From: Nemertoderma westbladi
Lineage: Eukaryota > Xenacoelomorpha > Nemertodermatida > Nemertodermatidae
Reading direction: 5' to 3'
DNA length: 64,000 nucleotides
Assembly: GCA_032718475.1 (NCBI GenBank)
Contig: JAUCBJ010008665.1
Coordinates: 1 to 64,000 of the forward strand
Of the stretch, positions 1 to 11,006 are shown piece by piece. A program made the translations under genes and the position numbers. The number at the start of each line of letters is the position of its first letter. Position 1 is the first letter of the stretch. The notes under the pieces are model-generated. The model was not told the DNA's origin and did not search any database. It was given only the letters and a program-made list of their open reading frames with translations.

Positions 1-789
1 TATATCAGTTGATGAAACCTTTAACATCATATCGTAGAGAAACTCTATATGTGGTATGTCTTTATCGTAATGTAACTGTAAATATTTGCTTTCCTTGTCT
101 GTAATAATTACTTTTTTTTCTTGTACATTTATTTTTACTTTAAGTCGGTCAGATAAAGCTACTTTATCGTCCGTATCTAGCTCTGAAAAGACACCTTCGT
201 TACTAATTTCATAATTCCATTCATACCACAATGAATTTACTTCCAATGCTGTTAAGTTAAACCCATTATAATACCTAAGACCAATAGCATCAGAATATCT
301 AGCTGAAATCTCCCATAGTCCCATATAAGTCGCTCCTTTATATTTGCTTACAAAACCAACAAAAGATGGGTTGGTTAAATTAACAACATAACACTGATTT
401 ATTATTTCGAGTGGTGGTGATAACAATTCTAATATTTCTGTCTTACTCTGAAGCAATAAATTAATGAGTGATTTGTTTAGAATTTGACATTTGCCTTGCT
501 TCTGAATATATACGTTTTCAGTAATAACACAGGTGGAAATATTTAACTTTCCTCTTGTAAATTCTATATTAGGATAAATATTACCTCTTGAAACTGGTGA
601 TTCCTTTTGTCGGTTGAATAATATTTCTAAGACGTCTAGAAGGTAGAGTGTATCCAGGTAAGAGAAGCACGTTGTTACATTGCTATCGCATGAGAGTAAT
701 ATAAAGTACTTGCCATAAACAATACTACAGGTATATTTATTAAATGTAAATTTCCAAGTATTGCTTGAAGTTTTTTTAAATAAATCCAT
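1..789 (-). CDS. Unrecognised protein, 3' end outside the window
   Basis: An ATG at 789-787 opens a frame that stays free of stops for 263 codons to base 1, where the window ends. That is highly unlikely by chance in such AT-rich DNA, so I treat it as coding. The protein starts MDLFKKTSS, has a balanced composition with scattered cysteines, and shows no signal peptide, no obvious membrane segment and no zinc knuckle. I do not recognise a family. It lies about 1.6 kb downstream of, and on the same strand as, the BEL/Pao polyprotein, so it could be an extra 3' ORF of that element (its 3' LTR is not found in the window) or an unrelated host gene. The sequence cannot decide between these. No intron is needed to read it. 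Confidence 0.55.
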   Translation of the reverse strand, partial: MDLFKKTSSNTWKFTFNKYTCSIVYGKYFILLSCDSNVTTCFSYLDTLYLLDVLEILFNRQKESPVSRGNIYPNIEFTRGKLNISTCVITENVYIQKQGKCQILNKSLINLLLQSKTEILELLSPPLEIINQCYVVNLTNPSFVGFVSKYKGATYMGLWEISARYSDAIGLRYYNGFNLTALEVNSLWYEWNYEISNEGVFSELDTDDKVALSDRLKVKINVQEKKVIITDKESKYLQLHYDKDIPHIEFLYDMMLKVSSTDI

Positions 790-1209
790 AATTAGAATGA
801 AAACTATTTTGAAAAATAAAAACTAAATAAATGATTATTAGATTGTAAAACTTCGGTTTATATGGTTGCTTTAATACAGCAGAGTGACTTACAGTGAGGA
901 ATATAGTAGCTTCGTGTAACAGATGCAACGTGTACAGATAAATTTATTACATTAGCGTGAGTTAGAGAGTGAAATAGCAGTAACGTGTAACAGATGCAAC
1001 GTAATCAATGCTAGCCCTGTCATTCTAACTTATATTCAACTTAGTTGATCGATCAGTTACAACGATAAAAGAAATTGATTATTATTAATAGTCAAATTAA
1101 TGTATTCTACGCTATAGTAATTATGTTAAGGAACTAGAAGCTATTTATAAACATCTGCTACCGGTGATGAAGATGAAGAATTCAATGACTATGGTATAAC
1201 TCAGATATT

Positions 1210-1500
1210 TATCGCCTTTTTCTCTCGAGGTTGGATGGGGGAGTGAGTGGAGGAATGTGGGGAGTTATAATGGTCCCGAGTTCGAACCCTGTTGAATATT
1301 TTGTTATCTGAAAAATTGCAAAATTAAATTTAGTTACTAGTGAAAAATAGTAGAAGTTACCTGTAGACACCTCTAGCGTCTGTAAAATAAAGGTTGGTAA
1401 ATATGAAAATACTGGTTGCTGAAAAATTGCGATTTGAAAAATAGTAGAAGTTACCTGATGCTAAGTGTAGACACTCGAACACCTGTAAAATAAAGGCTTA
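1210..1500 (+). repeat. Degenerate tRNA-like SINE head with duplicated tail
   Basis: Around 1279-1292 there is a Pol III B-box-like stretch (GAGTTCGAACCCTG), preceded by a G-rich stretch that could be a worn A box. Downstream, a segment of about 100 bp (ctgaaaaattgc ... gtaaaataaagg) occurs twice, near 1308-1395 and 1415-1496. This looks like an old tRNA-derived SINE with a duplicated tail, but the tRNA fold is not intact. The rest of 790-2423 shows no further gene. Bases 2123-2146 carry a motif shared with the neighbouring BEL/Pao coding region (see findings). Confidence 0.3.
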
Positions 1501-2423
1501 TGATTGGACGGATGAGTAGCGTTGGGGGACTAATAACGCCTCTAGCGGAAGATGCGGGAACTTGAGAAGTTGCCATGGTTACGGATTAAATGCTGACATC
1601 TGATTGGTTGAAATAATAACGACCACCGCTAAAGGTTGAAATAGTGGCTTCTGATTGGACAGAGTACCAGAAATGGACGGTAATGATGGGCTACGGGTGA
1701 CCATGGCCGGGTGTCATAGTATTGTATACTACTGCTCTCCTTGTATCCCTTTCTCCATAATTAGGGGTGTAGTTACATAATCATTACTACTAGAGGGAAT
1801 ACAACAGAGTTTGTAGTTAGTTGTGAGGAGACGTGAGAGTTTCGTCTGCCCTTTGGGCTTCGACAACGCTCTAACCTCCTACCCATAGCCTAAGATCTAG
1901 GGTTTCTTTAATGACACGCTGCTTCTTATCTAAAATTTTTTTGCCGAAATAAAAAACGAATTTGGGCTAAACTGGCTGTGAGTCTAAAATACTCACCTTT
2001 TGATCCCAAACTATTATCAGAAAATAAGCAGTCAAGAATTAGTAATAAATATAGGGGAGTCTATTTATTTGATGTAACTTATTGAAACAAGACCGTGTAA
2101 AATTTAATTAAAATTTTAAGAAAGGCTCGCAAGTCTTCCTCTCTTGTTTCTCTAATTTTAAGTTCCACCCGACTGTACCCTGAAATCTATTCACTGGAGA
2201 AAATTTTAAAAATTTTTCAAATCCAAATGGATTGTCTAAAATTTCGAAAATGTCTCAATATTGTGAGTTCCAAGTAGAATTCCATTTCTTATACCTACAA
2301 ATCCCGCTCCTATGTGACACATAAGGGTACTACCCTCAATGTTCACATATAAAGACAATGGAATTCTACCGCTGTCCTTACTACGGTGTACAGGTACGTG
2401 GAAATCTATTTGTAAACTCCTAA

Positions 2424-5400
2424 TTATTTACTAGTATTAGGTGGAGATTTGTAGTCTCCAGACTCGTTACGAGTCTCTTCAAGAAGTACGAGACGTTGAG
2501 TCGGTCTGTCTACTGTACGACCGTCAATTGTCCGTACCGTCACAGTTCTTGTCACTCCATCCATAGATGGATGTGTGGCTAAAATTACACCTGTTATCCA
2601 GAAGCGTCTTTTTAGATTCACTTCCGCTAACAGCACGTGATCTCCCGGCTTTAATGCGCGGGTGTTATTGTACCAGTTTGTTCTGGCAGAAATAGAGGGC
2701 AAATAATGGTTTTGCCATATTTCCCAGAATTTGTTAGCCAGTAGTTGCGTGATTTTCCACGCTTTTCTACCGTAGCTGTCGCTTTCTATTGGAATAGAAA
2801 TCGGCGTCAAAGTGGTCGGTGCCTGCATTAGCAGGTGTGCCGGTGTCAAAGCGAACTGAGATTGTTTGTCATCGGGTACTAATACTATTGGTCTAGTATT
2901 TAGTATTGCCTCGATTTCAACAAACAATGTTGTCAGTTGGTCGTCTGTTAATATGTGGTTTACTGGAATGACCTTTGCCATGGCTGTCTTTATAGATCTA
3001 ATCAATCTCTCCCAGACTCCGCCTCTCCAAGGACTATCTGGAGGGTTGAACTTCCAAACAATCTTGTGAGGTTGTAGTTCGTTCGAGATTTGATCATGAT
3101 CTAATTTCTTAAAGGCTCTAGCAATCTCATTCCGAGCACCAACAAAGTTTGTCCCTTGGTCTGAGTACAAGCATTTTACTAGTCCGCGTCTAGCGATAAA
3201 TCGCCGCAGTGCTAGTATAAACGCGTTGGTGGAAAGATCCATCACACGTTCAATATGAACTGCCCTACTGGACATACATGTGAAAATCAGTCCCCAGCGT
3301 TTTACTAGTATACGTCCACGTTTCGTATGTATGGGACCAAAGCAATCAATTCCAGTCTCTGTAAAAGGTGGTCTGAATGCTTGAAGTCGTGCTTGTGGTA
3401 GTTCACTCATTTCTTGGGTACCTATTCTAGAATGTACCTTTTTACAAATAATACACGTACGTGTCACTGAACTTAATGCTTTACTGGGTCTAATTAATAC
3501 AAATCTAGTACGTAAGTAGGAAAGACAGTGGTGTCTTCCAGCGTGTTTCAGATGTAAATGTGCGTCCAGTATCATTGCACGTTGTAGTTCGTGGTGTTGC
3601 GGTATTATTATTGGGTACCTAAAGTTTGTGTTAAAGTCAATGTTTTGAAGCCGAGATTTATGACAAATTAAGCCATTATAAATAATCGGACTCCAACTCA
3701 GTATTGGTGACGACTTGATTGGTTGACCTTGATTTATAGATGTGAATTCGCGCGCGAAATATCGCAGTTGGTAATGGCGAATTAATTTAATCTCACACCT
3801 GTCAATCTCAGCCAATGTAAGTCGACGTGTAAAGTCGCGTTTGCCTTTAACGTATTGTACAAAACGTACAATCCACGCTAATTTTCGGCAAGCGTTTGTC
3901 CAAGAATCTGTTAAGTTTACAATACGGTCGACATGAGTATTTGTGACGTCATCAGGTAAGTCAATGGAGATTTTGGAAGGTTTTGAATTACTAGAAGGGC
4001 CCACGGGTCCGCCGGTAGGTATTCCCTTGTTGACTGTTGATCCGTCCGGGTCTACAAGTAATTTGTCCTTCTTCGTCTTCTTACCTTGATCGTCAGTACT
4101 TTGTAAGTCGATCGTTAATGGTGGTTTGAACTCTATGGGGTCAGCAGGTTTCGGTAAACTTATTTTCCTGCCGACATTAATCCCAGGTCTCACCATAGGT
4201 TGCAAGTTCGGTATGTCTCTTGAGCGCAAAGTAACACCTGTATTTACATTAGCGTAGGTACTACCCACATCTGTAATACATGAGGTTTCACCGTGCTTAT
4301 GGTTGCTCAAGTGTGTCAAAATTGGTAGTTTGTCAATACAAGGCCGCTCCAATAGGGAAACTGCGGCTTTACTGTTTGTCAATACATTACTAATGTCCGG
4401 TAGAACATTTTGTGATGTTTCTGACAAAATGTCTAGTCGACTGTCTAGTAATGTGTCTGGCGATACGTCTGGTAACGTATCTGGTTGTTTGTCAATAGAA
4501 GGCCGCTCCAATAGGGAAACTGCGGCTTTACTGTTTGTCAGTGTGTTACTAGCGTCTGGTAGAATGTCTGGTTGACCGTCTGGTAACGTGTCTGGTTGAC
4601 CGTCTGGCGATATGTCTGGTGTAGAAAGGCTCGCAAGTCTTCCTCTCTTGACCTTTGAAGTTATATCTTTCCATTTCGCCTTTGGTTTTTTCTTGAGTTT
4701 TGCCGCCGTCGTCTTTTTCTTTGTCTTCCCCTTTTTTGGTTTCTTGATTTCGGCGTCCTTCGGGATAGTGTTAGATTTGTTGTCGTATAACGGAGGCCAA
4801 TCTTGTGTCGATTTCTGCAAGAATTGGGGTCCGTGTTGCCAAAATTCTTTGTTCTCCGGTTTACAGAATTCCTCAGGCATCATTCCTCGCGACGCAATAT
4901 CAGCTGGGTTTTGTGGTCCGGGACAATGTCGCCAATCCTCTTTTATTGAACGGTCTAGAATTTCTGCGCGACGGTTAGCTACGAATGTCTTGAATTCAAG
5001 CGTGTCGTTGTTTATGTAAAATAAAACCAACGTCGCGTCAGTCCAATAAAATATCTGTAAACTCGACTGTAGTTCTGTCTGTATGAGGTTCACGATGGTG
5101 GTTGACAGGGTTGCGGCTTGTAGCTCGGCTCGTGGTGTCGTCATATACTTAGTAGGCATGGTCTTAGCCTTAGAAGTAATGAGCGAAACATCGAACTCGT
5201 CTGATTCTACTTGTCTGCGCAAGTACGCTGCCACACCAAAACCGTTGTCACTGGCGTCAGAAAAACAGTGTAGTTCCAAGTTGTCAGGAAATGTACTTTG
5301 TAATGGAAAGTAAACCCTGGGTATGGAATAATCCTCTAGCGAAGATAATTCCGCCTCCCAGGTCTTCCATAAGTCCACTTGGTCTGATGAGATCGGCTCG

Positions 5401-8400
5401 TCCCATGTTAGTCCATCCTTCCATATACTGCGCATATAAATGCGGGCTTGCAGTATCACTGGACTGATGAATCCTAATGGATCGAACAATCGGCTCAACT
5501 TTGACAAGCATGATCTCTTTGTCAGTGTGTTCTCTTGACTGTCCAGTCTCACTTTCACTCGGAAGTTGTCTGTGTTTGGGTCCCAAAAGAGCCCCAACAC
5601 CTTAGTCGTCGGTAGTGGTTCGAACTCTAGGTCTATGTCACCACCTCCACGCTCAGTCGTCCCGAATGAGTCTACTAATTCGGCACTGTTTGAGGCGAAT
5701 TTGGTGAGGTTAAAACCTCCGCCCGCTAAGCAGTCCCGTAATTGATGTGCTACTGTTGTAGCACGTTCTACTGTGTCGCAACTTTGTAATCCGTCGTCTA
5801 CGTAAAAGTCACGTTCTACGATTTTAATTATCTCTGGGTCATATAGATGCTTCTGATCTCTAGCGGCCTGCTTTAGGGCATACATCGTGCAATTTGGGCT
5901 GTCTCTGGCACCGAAAACGCGAACTTGCATTTGGTAAGTCGCTGGTGGTAGACTTAAGTCTCCTTCCGGATACCAGAGGAACCGCAAACTGTCTCTGTCT
6001 CGCTCTAACGCTTTCACTTGGTGAAACATCGCTTCAACGTCGCAAGTAAAGGCTACTTGACGCTGACGGAAGCGCATAATCACCCCCATAAGATAATTAT
6101 TCATGTTTGGTCCATCCATCAACTCACTATTGAGGGACATTCCCTCAAACAGAGCCGCACAGTCGTTGACTACGCGTACTTTGTCTGGTTTGTCGGGGTG
6201 TCTCACATAGTGATGTGGCAAGTAATAGGTTTGGTCAGTCACTATCTCCGGGTTAGTCATTCGGATAGCGTATCCTTTAGTCAAATACGTCTCCATCTGA
6301 GTGTTGTACTGCAGATGGGCTTTCTCGTCCTTTAATAGACGTTGCCGTATTGAGTGTAGACGTCTCAAGGCTAGTGGATAGTTGTTTATAAGTTTAGGAC
6401 TTTGGCTACGCCATAACATCCCCACCTCATAATGTCCGTCTTTCGTCTGGCGGATAGTATCTTCCATGATCTTCAGAGATTGTTTCTCCTGTTCCGACAT
6501 ACAAGGTTCGTAGCTACCAGGTTCAGCTGTATCTTGTTCTAACCACCTGATAGTCTTCTCCGTTAATTCTTTGTCCAATGCGGCTTGTTCCATTTGATGA
6601 TTTCTCAACGCGTCATCATCGATATCGACGGGCACCGTTGAGGTTATTGGGGTAGGTAGACTCGCAAGCCTATCATCTGTCGTCGATGGAATCTCTAGCT
6701 GACTCGTCTTCTCCCCAAGTTCTAAACTCACCTGGTGGGTTAGCTGCTCCTTGTGACTTATCATACTAGTTACACGTCTGTCATGTTTTGTCGACTGTAG
6801 TGTAGTATGGTTCACGTCGTGTGAAAAGGAATGAATTGAATTTGTAGTTAATAAACTACATGTACTCTGTACATCGTCTTCCTCGTCACTTACGTCTAGT
6901 GTGCGCACAGGCGCTCGAGTATACCACCCTATCGGCGTTCTGCAGGCGTATGCGTTTCCCGCTACGACTGCCGATGGTCTGGTTTCCCACACCTGATGTA
7001 GGTTGAATTGGTCTGTCCCGATCAGCATTGCTACCGATCTATAATTGACAGGACATTCGGGTACACCAAGGTGTCTGAAATACTTACGGTCCTCTAGAGA
7101 TTGTTCCGGCACTGGACCTAATAGGTTACTAAAGTCCTTCGTGGCCGCAAAGGTTAGATCTTTAAAGGGTAACAAAGACCTCTCCCTCTCGCTGTGTTGC
7201 GATTTCGGAAGAAGAGAGTCTAAGTCCAACTTAACTCGTGTCACTGGTATTGCACGCTGTCCGTGCATACTACTTACAGTATAACTGACGCGCTTACCTT
7301 GTTTGAGATCCGTCACGACGTCAGCTATCTTTTCGTCCACGTAGCTATGAGATGAGGCTGAATCTAGAATCGCGTAGATTCTTTTGCTCCCTTTTGTGCC
7401 AGTAACCTTAATCGGAATTACACTGAATCCCTTCAGTTGGTCAGTAGTCAGAAGCGCGATCGACGGTTGTTCGTCTCCATTGGAATATTCGTCGTCGTCT
7501 TCTAACTCCTCGTCCGACGATCCGGATTGTTCTGAGAAGCAATCCTCAATATGGGTCACGAAGGTTGGAGTCGTTTTCGATTCTCGTTTTCGGTAGGCCG
7601 CATCACATCTCGCTGCTGCTTCCGGGTGTTCCCTGGCGAAGCGTTTTGTCGGCGTGTGGCTGTCTGTGTGGAGCAGACCGTCGTGGTTGCGTCCACAGGA
7701 TGGACAAGTGTCGGTATTTGGGCAATCTTTACGGACGTGTCCGTGTCGCGTACACCGCCAACAAGAGTCCAATGGCCGTATTTGCAGCCGTCGTTCTTCC
7801 GAGTTCAACTCGCGAAATTGTCGAAAACCTCGTAACTTGTGACCGATATACCGCTTGCCTAAATGCTCACAGTATTGGCAGCCGCTGAAGTCGGTACTAA
7901 GTTGTTGTCTCGTCTGTTTTGTCCCAATGGGCGCAGATACCCTACTACCGTCCGAGAATTGTCGTGATTCCGTCGGTGTGGCGTAAGTGGCCGTCTTAGT
8001 GGATGTTGTCTGGGGTTTTTGTCGGTTGGAGGATGGCAATGTGATCCCTTCTGCCACGATGTGCTGGTCGGTGTAGTTAGATCGAGTTTCTACTACCGCC
8101 TCCCTGGATATTAAAAGGTACACATCTTCTAATTTTAAGAATCCTCCCCGCTCTTCTCGCTGGTATTCGACCTTCCTCCACTCCCGACGAAGTCGATGGT
8201 GGAGTCGTCCTATTATCTTTAATAGGACTGTAGGGGTATTCCCGTAATCAAGTTGTCCAATTGATCTTAAGGTAGTGATAGCGTTCTTGATCTCGTCAGC
8301 TAGTTTTAGTAAGTCGACGGGTTTAGTGATAGCCCCTCCCTTACAGAGTTCCTCTATTACTGACCTGGCCATGCTCACTGTACCTCCGTATATCGAAGTT

Positions 8401-11006
8401 AAACGATCGTACGCTAGTTTGAAAGCGTCCGGTACACCGACGAAAGTCTCCGCCAAACGTTTAGGTTCTCCTGACAACGTTTGGAGCAGGTAATTGAACT
8501 TCTCCCGTGATGTAAAGGCGCACACGGCGATCTGGGATTCGATATAGTCTACGAAAGTATGCCAGTGTTTTGAGCTACCGGAAAACTTCGGTGGTTGTTG
8601 TACCGGCAATCCTTGTCTGGCTGCGAATTTCGCTATCTCTTCGGCAACGTTCAGAGTTTCGCGTCCTTGGTTGGTAATCTGGTTGATATCCCTTCTTGGC
8701 GCTTTTCCCTGATACGATGTGGGGTTTGAAGGTACCGGTCTTTGTGGTTCCTTCGGGTGTCTATTGTGTTCGAATTCGGAATTTCTCGAACTGTCGGTGT
8801 AACCTTCCTCCAGACGCTCTTCAATCCGGGCCAACTTGTTGACAATGTCGGCGAATTGTTGTGTACTGATTGCGTCCGTTGGTTGTAACGCCTTTTGTGT
8901 TGGTGTATTCTGTGGAGGATTGTCGATAAATGAATTATCCGAACGCTCACGTTTACATTTGTCGGCCGCTCCTGTTCTAAATACCTCGCGTTCCGGGTAA
9001 TCCGACTCGCTCGAAGTACTACTGTCACCTGGATACGGTGGTCGACGCGCTCGAGTCCGTTGCGCCGTTCGAATCCTAACATTCCGTTTCGGAACATCGT
9101 CTACTGGTTTCCGTTGTTCGGTAGGCTCGCAGGTCTTCCTCGAAGTCGTAGATTGCGATGTAAACTGATTAAACGGTCGCGTATCCACTGGTCTCCGTTG
9201 TTCGGTAGGCTCACAAGTCTTCCTCGAAGTCGTAGATTGCGATGTAAACTGAACCGGTGGTCGAGTGACAGCGTTTGAATCTAAAGGCCTTGTAGGCCTA
9301 AACGTCATTGGGTAAGCGTAGTGTGTAACGGGTTTTGGCGTCAGAGGTGGACTCACCTGTTTAGTCGTCAGTAATACAGGTTCGACTAATAAACTACTAC
9401 GATCTGTAATCGGTGGGTTACTTACCTTGACTTTCGGAATAGGCGACGACGTTGCTCTTGGCGGTGTAAACTCGTCCGGAATAACAAACCTGCGTTCCGT
9501 CGCACCATGGATAGGAGAAATGTTACTACTACCCGCAATCGAAACAGGTTCCTTAGTCGTAACTGGTGCAAACATATGAGTTACCTGTGGGAATCGTTGA
9601 CACAAGTCCTTTACTAATTGTCGTTCCCGTCCGGGTGCTCCTACGCTTCCTTCTTTCTTTCGTTCCTGAATTTGGCGATGTCTTACCTCTATCTGGTCCA
9701 AGTCATGTCCGTCTCGAGATCTCATCGATCGATCGCGGGCCTTTTGATCCAGATCTTCCTCGGCGTTCGCTAATTCTCTCGCCTTCTTCTCGAGTTCGAA
9801 ACGAAGTTTAACTTCTTTCTCGCGTTGTTCCGTTTGTTGTTGTTGCGCCTCGAGTTCCGCTTGTCGTATAGCTGACTGGGCCTTTATTTGCCGTGTCTTC
9901 ATCTCTGCTCTGGCTTCTAAAACTAACCGGTTTCTCTCTAACTCCGCCGCTGCCGCTGCCGCTTGTCGCTCTGACTCAGCCGCTGCCGCTGCTGCTGTTT
10001 GTTGCGCAATGTCCAACTCTAACTTTTCCATCTCGGCTGCTTCCAACTCGGCTTGTTCTTGCAGATGGGAGATTCTTGCTATATTTGCAACGCGTAGCTT
10101 CTCTTCCTCTACTGCTGCTTGTAGCATTAGAAGTTGAGTTTGTTCCTCCATTTCTCGTCGTTGTCGGTAGAATTCTTGCTGTTGTCGAGCAACTTCTGAC
10201 GTAACCATACTTCCCTCGCCAATCTCGCTACGAATACTCACCAACGATTGATCCAATATTCCCGGTGCCGATTCAATTTGTGCGAATGAAGTTTCCCTCG
10301 TAGCCTCCGGCACGGTTTCCCAATCTCCGACGTCCTCGCCGCACATGCGTAAGTGATCCGTCAGGTGTTTCAATTGTCCATCCAGTCGGTACAGTTCCTG
10401 TTCTTCCTCGGGTTGTAATAATTCGTCCGAAACTGACTCACCTAACAACTGGTCCGCTTGTTCCTGTTGTATCTGTCTAATCGTCGACTTAAACTGAATC
10501 AGTTTCTCTCTAGCGATCATTAGTTTCTCGAGGATTCTAAGTTGAGTATCCATGTCCTGTCTCTGTCTAGCTAGATCTTGTAGGCCAACTAGATTATCTA
10601 CGGACTTATATACTTTACTCTGTACTCTAACCTGGAGGGTGTAGAACTCGAATCGAGACATCGGAGCGGTCAACCCGTCTAATATGCGTTGGCCTTCTCC
10701 AATACTCCTGGTAATATGCGCCATGTAACCACCGACGCTTCTAACCACACTTTCTGTGCTTCCTGCTGAACTTACCATCTCCGTTTCCCTATATCTAGGT
10801 TGCGGAACAGTTAGAAAGTCCTCGGTCCTGCCGTCACCTCGTACTACGGCATCCGGTACTCCCGTTGGATGTACTGGTGACGCACACGGTGTAGGTTCGG
10901 TAGGCTCGCGAGTCTTCCCCTGTTGTTCTTCCGCTGCTGACTTATCCGCGTCACATGAGTCATAGTCGGTTTGTGTATTCTTCGTATAGTCTTGTTTGTC
11001 ACTCAT
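2424..11006 (-). CDS. BEL/Pao retrotransposon Gag-Pol polyprotein
   Basis: One uninterrupted frame of 2860 codons from the ATG at 11006. In order: a Glu/Gln/Arg-rich coiled coil (about residues 140-470); a low-complexity stretch with a tandem duplicate (SRKTCEPTEQR twice); a DUF1759-type Gag region from about 800; a CCHC knuckle CWRCTRHGHVRKDC near 1085; an aspartic protease with motif ILDSASS near 1215; reverse transcriptase with catalytic FYVDDG near 1740; RNase H with FSDASDNGFG near 1910; a Lys-rich and PD-repeat insert at roughly 2080-2370; an HHCC integrase zinc finger near 2480; and an integrase core with GIDCFGP, SDQGTNF and GGVWERL. BEL/Pao polyproteins are usually under about 2000 residues, so this one is long, mainly because of the N-terminal extension and the RNase H-integrase insert. 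The lack of any stop suggests a young or still active copy. Confidence 0.95.
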   Translation of the reverse strand: MSDKQDYTKNTQTDYDSCDADKSAAEEQQGKTREPTEPTPCASPVHPTGVPDAVVRGDGRTEDFLTVPQPRYRETEMVSSAGSTESVVRSVGGYMAHITRSIGEGQRILDGLTAPMSRFEFYTLQVRVQSKVYKSVDNLVGLQDLARQRQDMDTQLRILEKLMIAREKLIQFKSTIRQIQQEQADQLLGESVSDELLQPEEEQELYRLDGQLKHLTDHLRMCGEDVGDWETVPEATRETSFAQIESAPGILDQSLVSIRSEIGEGSMVTSEVARQQQEFYRQRREMEEQTQLLMLQAAVEEEKLRVANIARISHLQEQAELEAAEMEKLELDIAQQTAAAAAAESERQAAAAAAELERNRLVLEARAEMKTRQIKAQSAIRQAELEAQQQQTEQREKEVKLRFELEKKARELANAEEDLDQKARDRSMRSRDGHDLDQIEVRHRQIQERKKEGSVGAPGRERQLVKDLCQRFPQVTHMFAPVTTKEPVSIAGSSNISPIHGATERRFVIPDEFTPPRATSSPIPKVKVSNPPITDRSSLLVEPVLLTTKQVSPPLTPKPVTHYAYPMTFRPTRPLDSNAVTRPPVQFTSQSTTSRKTCEPTEQRRPVDTRPFNQFTSQSTTSRKTCEPTEQRKPVDDVPKRNVRIRTAQRTRARRPPYPGDSSTSSESDYPEREVFRTGAADKCKRERSDNSFIDNPPQNTPTQKALQPTDAISTQQFADIVNKLARIEERLEEGYTDSSRNSEFEHNRHPKEPQRPVPSNPTSYQGKAPRRDINQITNQGRETLNVAEEIAKFAARQGLPVQQPPKFSGSSKHWHTFVDYIESQIAVCAFTSREKFNYLLQTLSGEPKRLAETFVGVPDAFKLAYDRLTSIYGGTVSMARSVIEELCKGGAITKPVDLLKLADEIKNAITTLRSIGQLDYGNTPTVLLKIIGRLHHRLRREWRKVEYQREERGGFLKLEDVYLLISREAVVETRSNYTDQHIVAEGITLPSSNRQKPQTTSTKTATYATPTESRQFSDGSRVSAPIGTKQTRQQLSTDFSGCQYCEHLGKRYIGHKLRGFRQFRELNSEERRLQIRPLDSCWRCTRHGHVRKDCPNTDTCPSCGRNHDGLLHTDSHTPTKRFAREHPEAAARCDAAYRKRESKTTPTFVTHIEDCFSEQSGSSDEELEDDDEYSNGDEQPSIALLTTDQLKGFSVIPIKVTGTKGSKRIYAILDSASSHSYVDEKIADVVTDLKQGKRVSYTVSSMHGQRAIPVTRVKLDLDSLLPKSQHSERERSLLPFKDLTFAATKDFSNLLGPVPEQSLEDRKYFRHLGVPECPVNYRSVAMLIGTDQFNLHQVWETRPSAVVAGNAYACRTPIGWYTRAPVRTLDVSDEEDDVQSTCSLLTTNSIHSFSHDVNHTTLQSTKHDRRVTSMISHKEQLTHQVSLELGEKTSQLEIPSTTDDRLASLPTPITSTVPVDIDDDALRNHQMEQAALDKELTEKTIRWLEQDTAEPGSYEPCMSEQEKQSLKIMEDTIRQTKDGHYEVGMLWRSQSPKLINNYPLALRRLHSIRQRLLKDEKAHLQYNTQMETYLTKGYAIRMTNPEIVTDQTYYLPHHYVRHPDKPDKVRVVNDCAALFEGMSLNSELMDGPNMNNYLMGVIMRFRQRQVAFTCDVEAMFHQVKALERDRDSLRFLWYPEGDLSLPPATYQMQVRVFGARDSPNCTMYALKQAARDQKHLYDPEIIKIVERDFYVDDGLQSCDTVERATTVAHQLRDCLAGGGFNLTKFASNSAELVDSFGTTERGGGDIDLEFEPLPTTKVLGLFWDPNTDNFRVKVRLDSQENTLTKRSCLSKLSRLFDPLGFISPVILQARIYMRSIWKDGLTWDEPISSDQVDLWKTWEAELSSLEDYSIPRVYFPLQSTFPDNLELHCFSDASDNGFGVAAYLRRQVESDEFDVSLITSKAKTMPTKYMTTPRAELQAATLSTTIVNLIQTELQSSLQIFYWTDATLVLFYINNDTLEFKTFVANRRAEILDRSIKEDWRHCPGPQNPADIASRGMMPEEFCKPENKEFWQHGPQFLQKSTQDWPPLYDNKSNTIPKDAEIKKPKKGKTKKKTTAAKLKKKPKAKWKDITSKVKRGRLASLSTPDISPDGQPDTLPDGQPDILPDASNTLTNSKAAVSLLERPSIDKQPDTLPDVSPDTLLDSRLDILSETSQNVLPDISNVLTNSKAAVSLLERPCIDKLPILTHLSNHKHGETSCITDVGSTYANVNTGVTLRSRDIPNLQPMVRPGINVGRKISLPKPADPIEFKPPLTIDLQSTDDQGKKTKKDKLLVDPDGSTVNKGIPTGGPVGPSSNSKPSKISIDLPDDVTNTHVDRIVNLTDSWTNACRKLAWIVRFVQYVKGKRDFTRRLTLAEIDRCEIKLIRHYQLRYFAREFTSINQGQPIKSSPILSWSPIIYNGLICHKSRLQNIDFNTNFRYPIIIPQHHELQRAMILDAHLHLKHAGRHHCLSYLRTRFVLIRPSKALSSVTRTCIICKKVHSRIGTQEMSELPQARLQAFRPPFTETGIDCFGPIHTKRGRILVKRWGLIFTCMSSRAVHIERVMDLSTNAFILALRRFIARRGLVKCLYSDQGTNFVGARNEIARAFKKLDHDQISNELQPHKIVWKFNPPDSPWRGGVWERLIRSIKTAMAKVIPVNHILTDDQLTTLFVEIEAILNTRPIVLVPDDKQSQFALTPAHLLMQAPTTLTPISIPIESDSYGRKAWKITQLLANKFWEIWQNHYLPSISARTNWYNNTRALKPGDHVLLAEVNLKRRFWITGVILATHPSMDGVTRTVTVRTIDGRTVDRPTQRLVLLEETRNESGDYKSPPNTSK

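Noticed and set aside
2424-2433. 3' LTR immediately left of the BEL/Pao polyprotein
   Set aside because: I compared 800-2424 with 11007-14225 by eye and found no shared block long enough to be an LTR pair.
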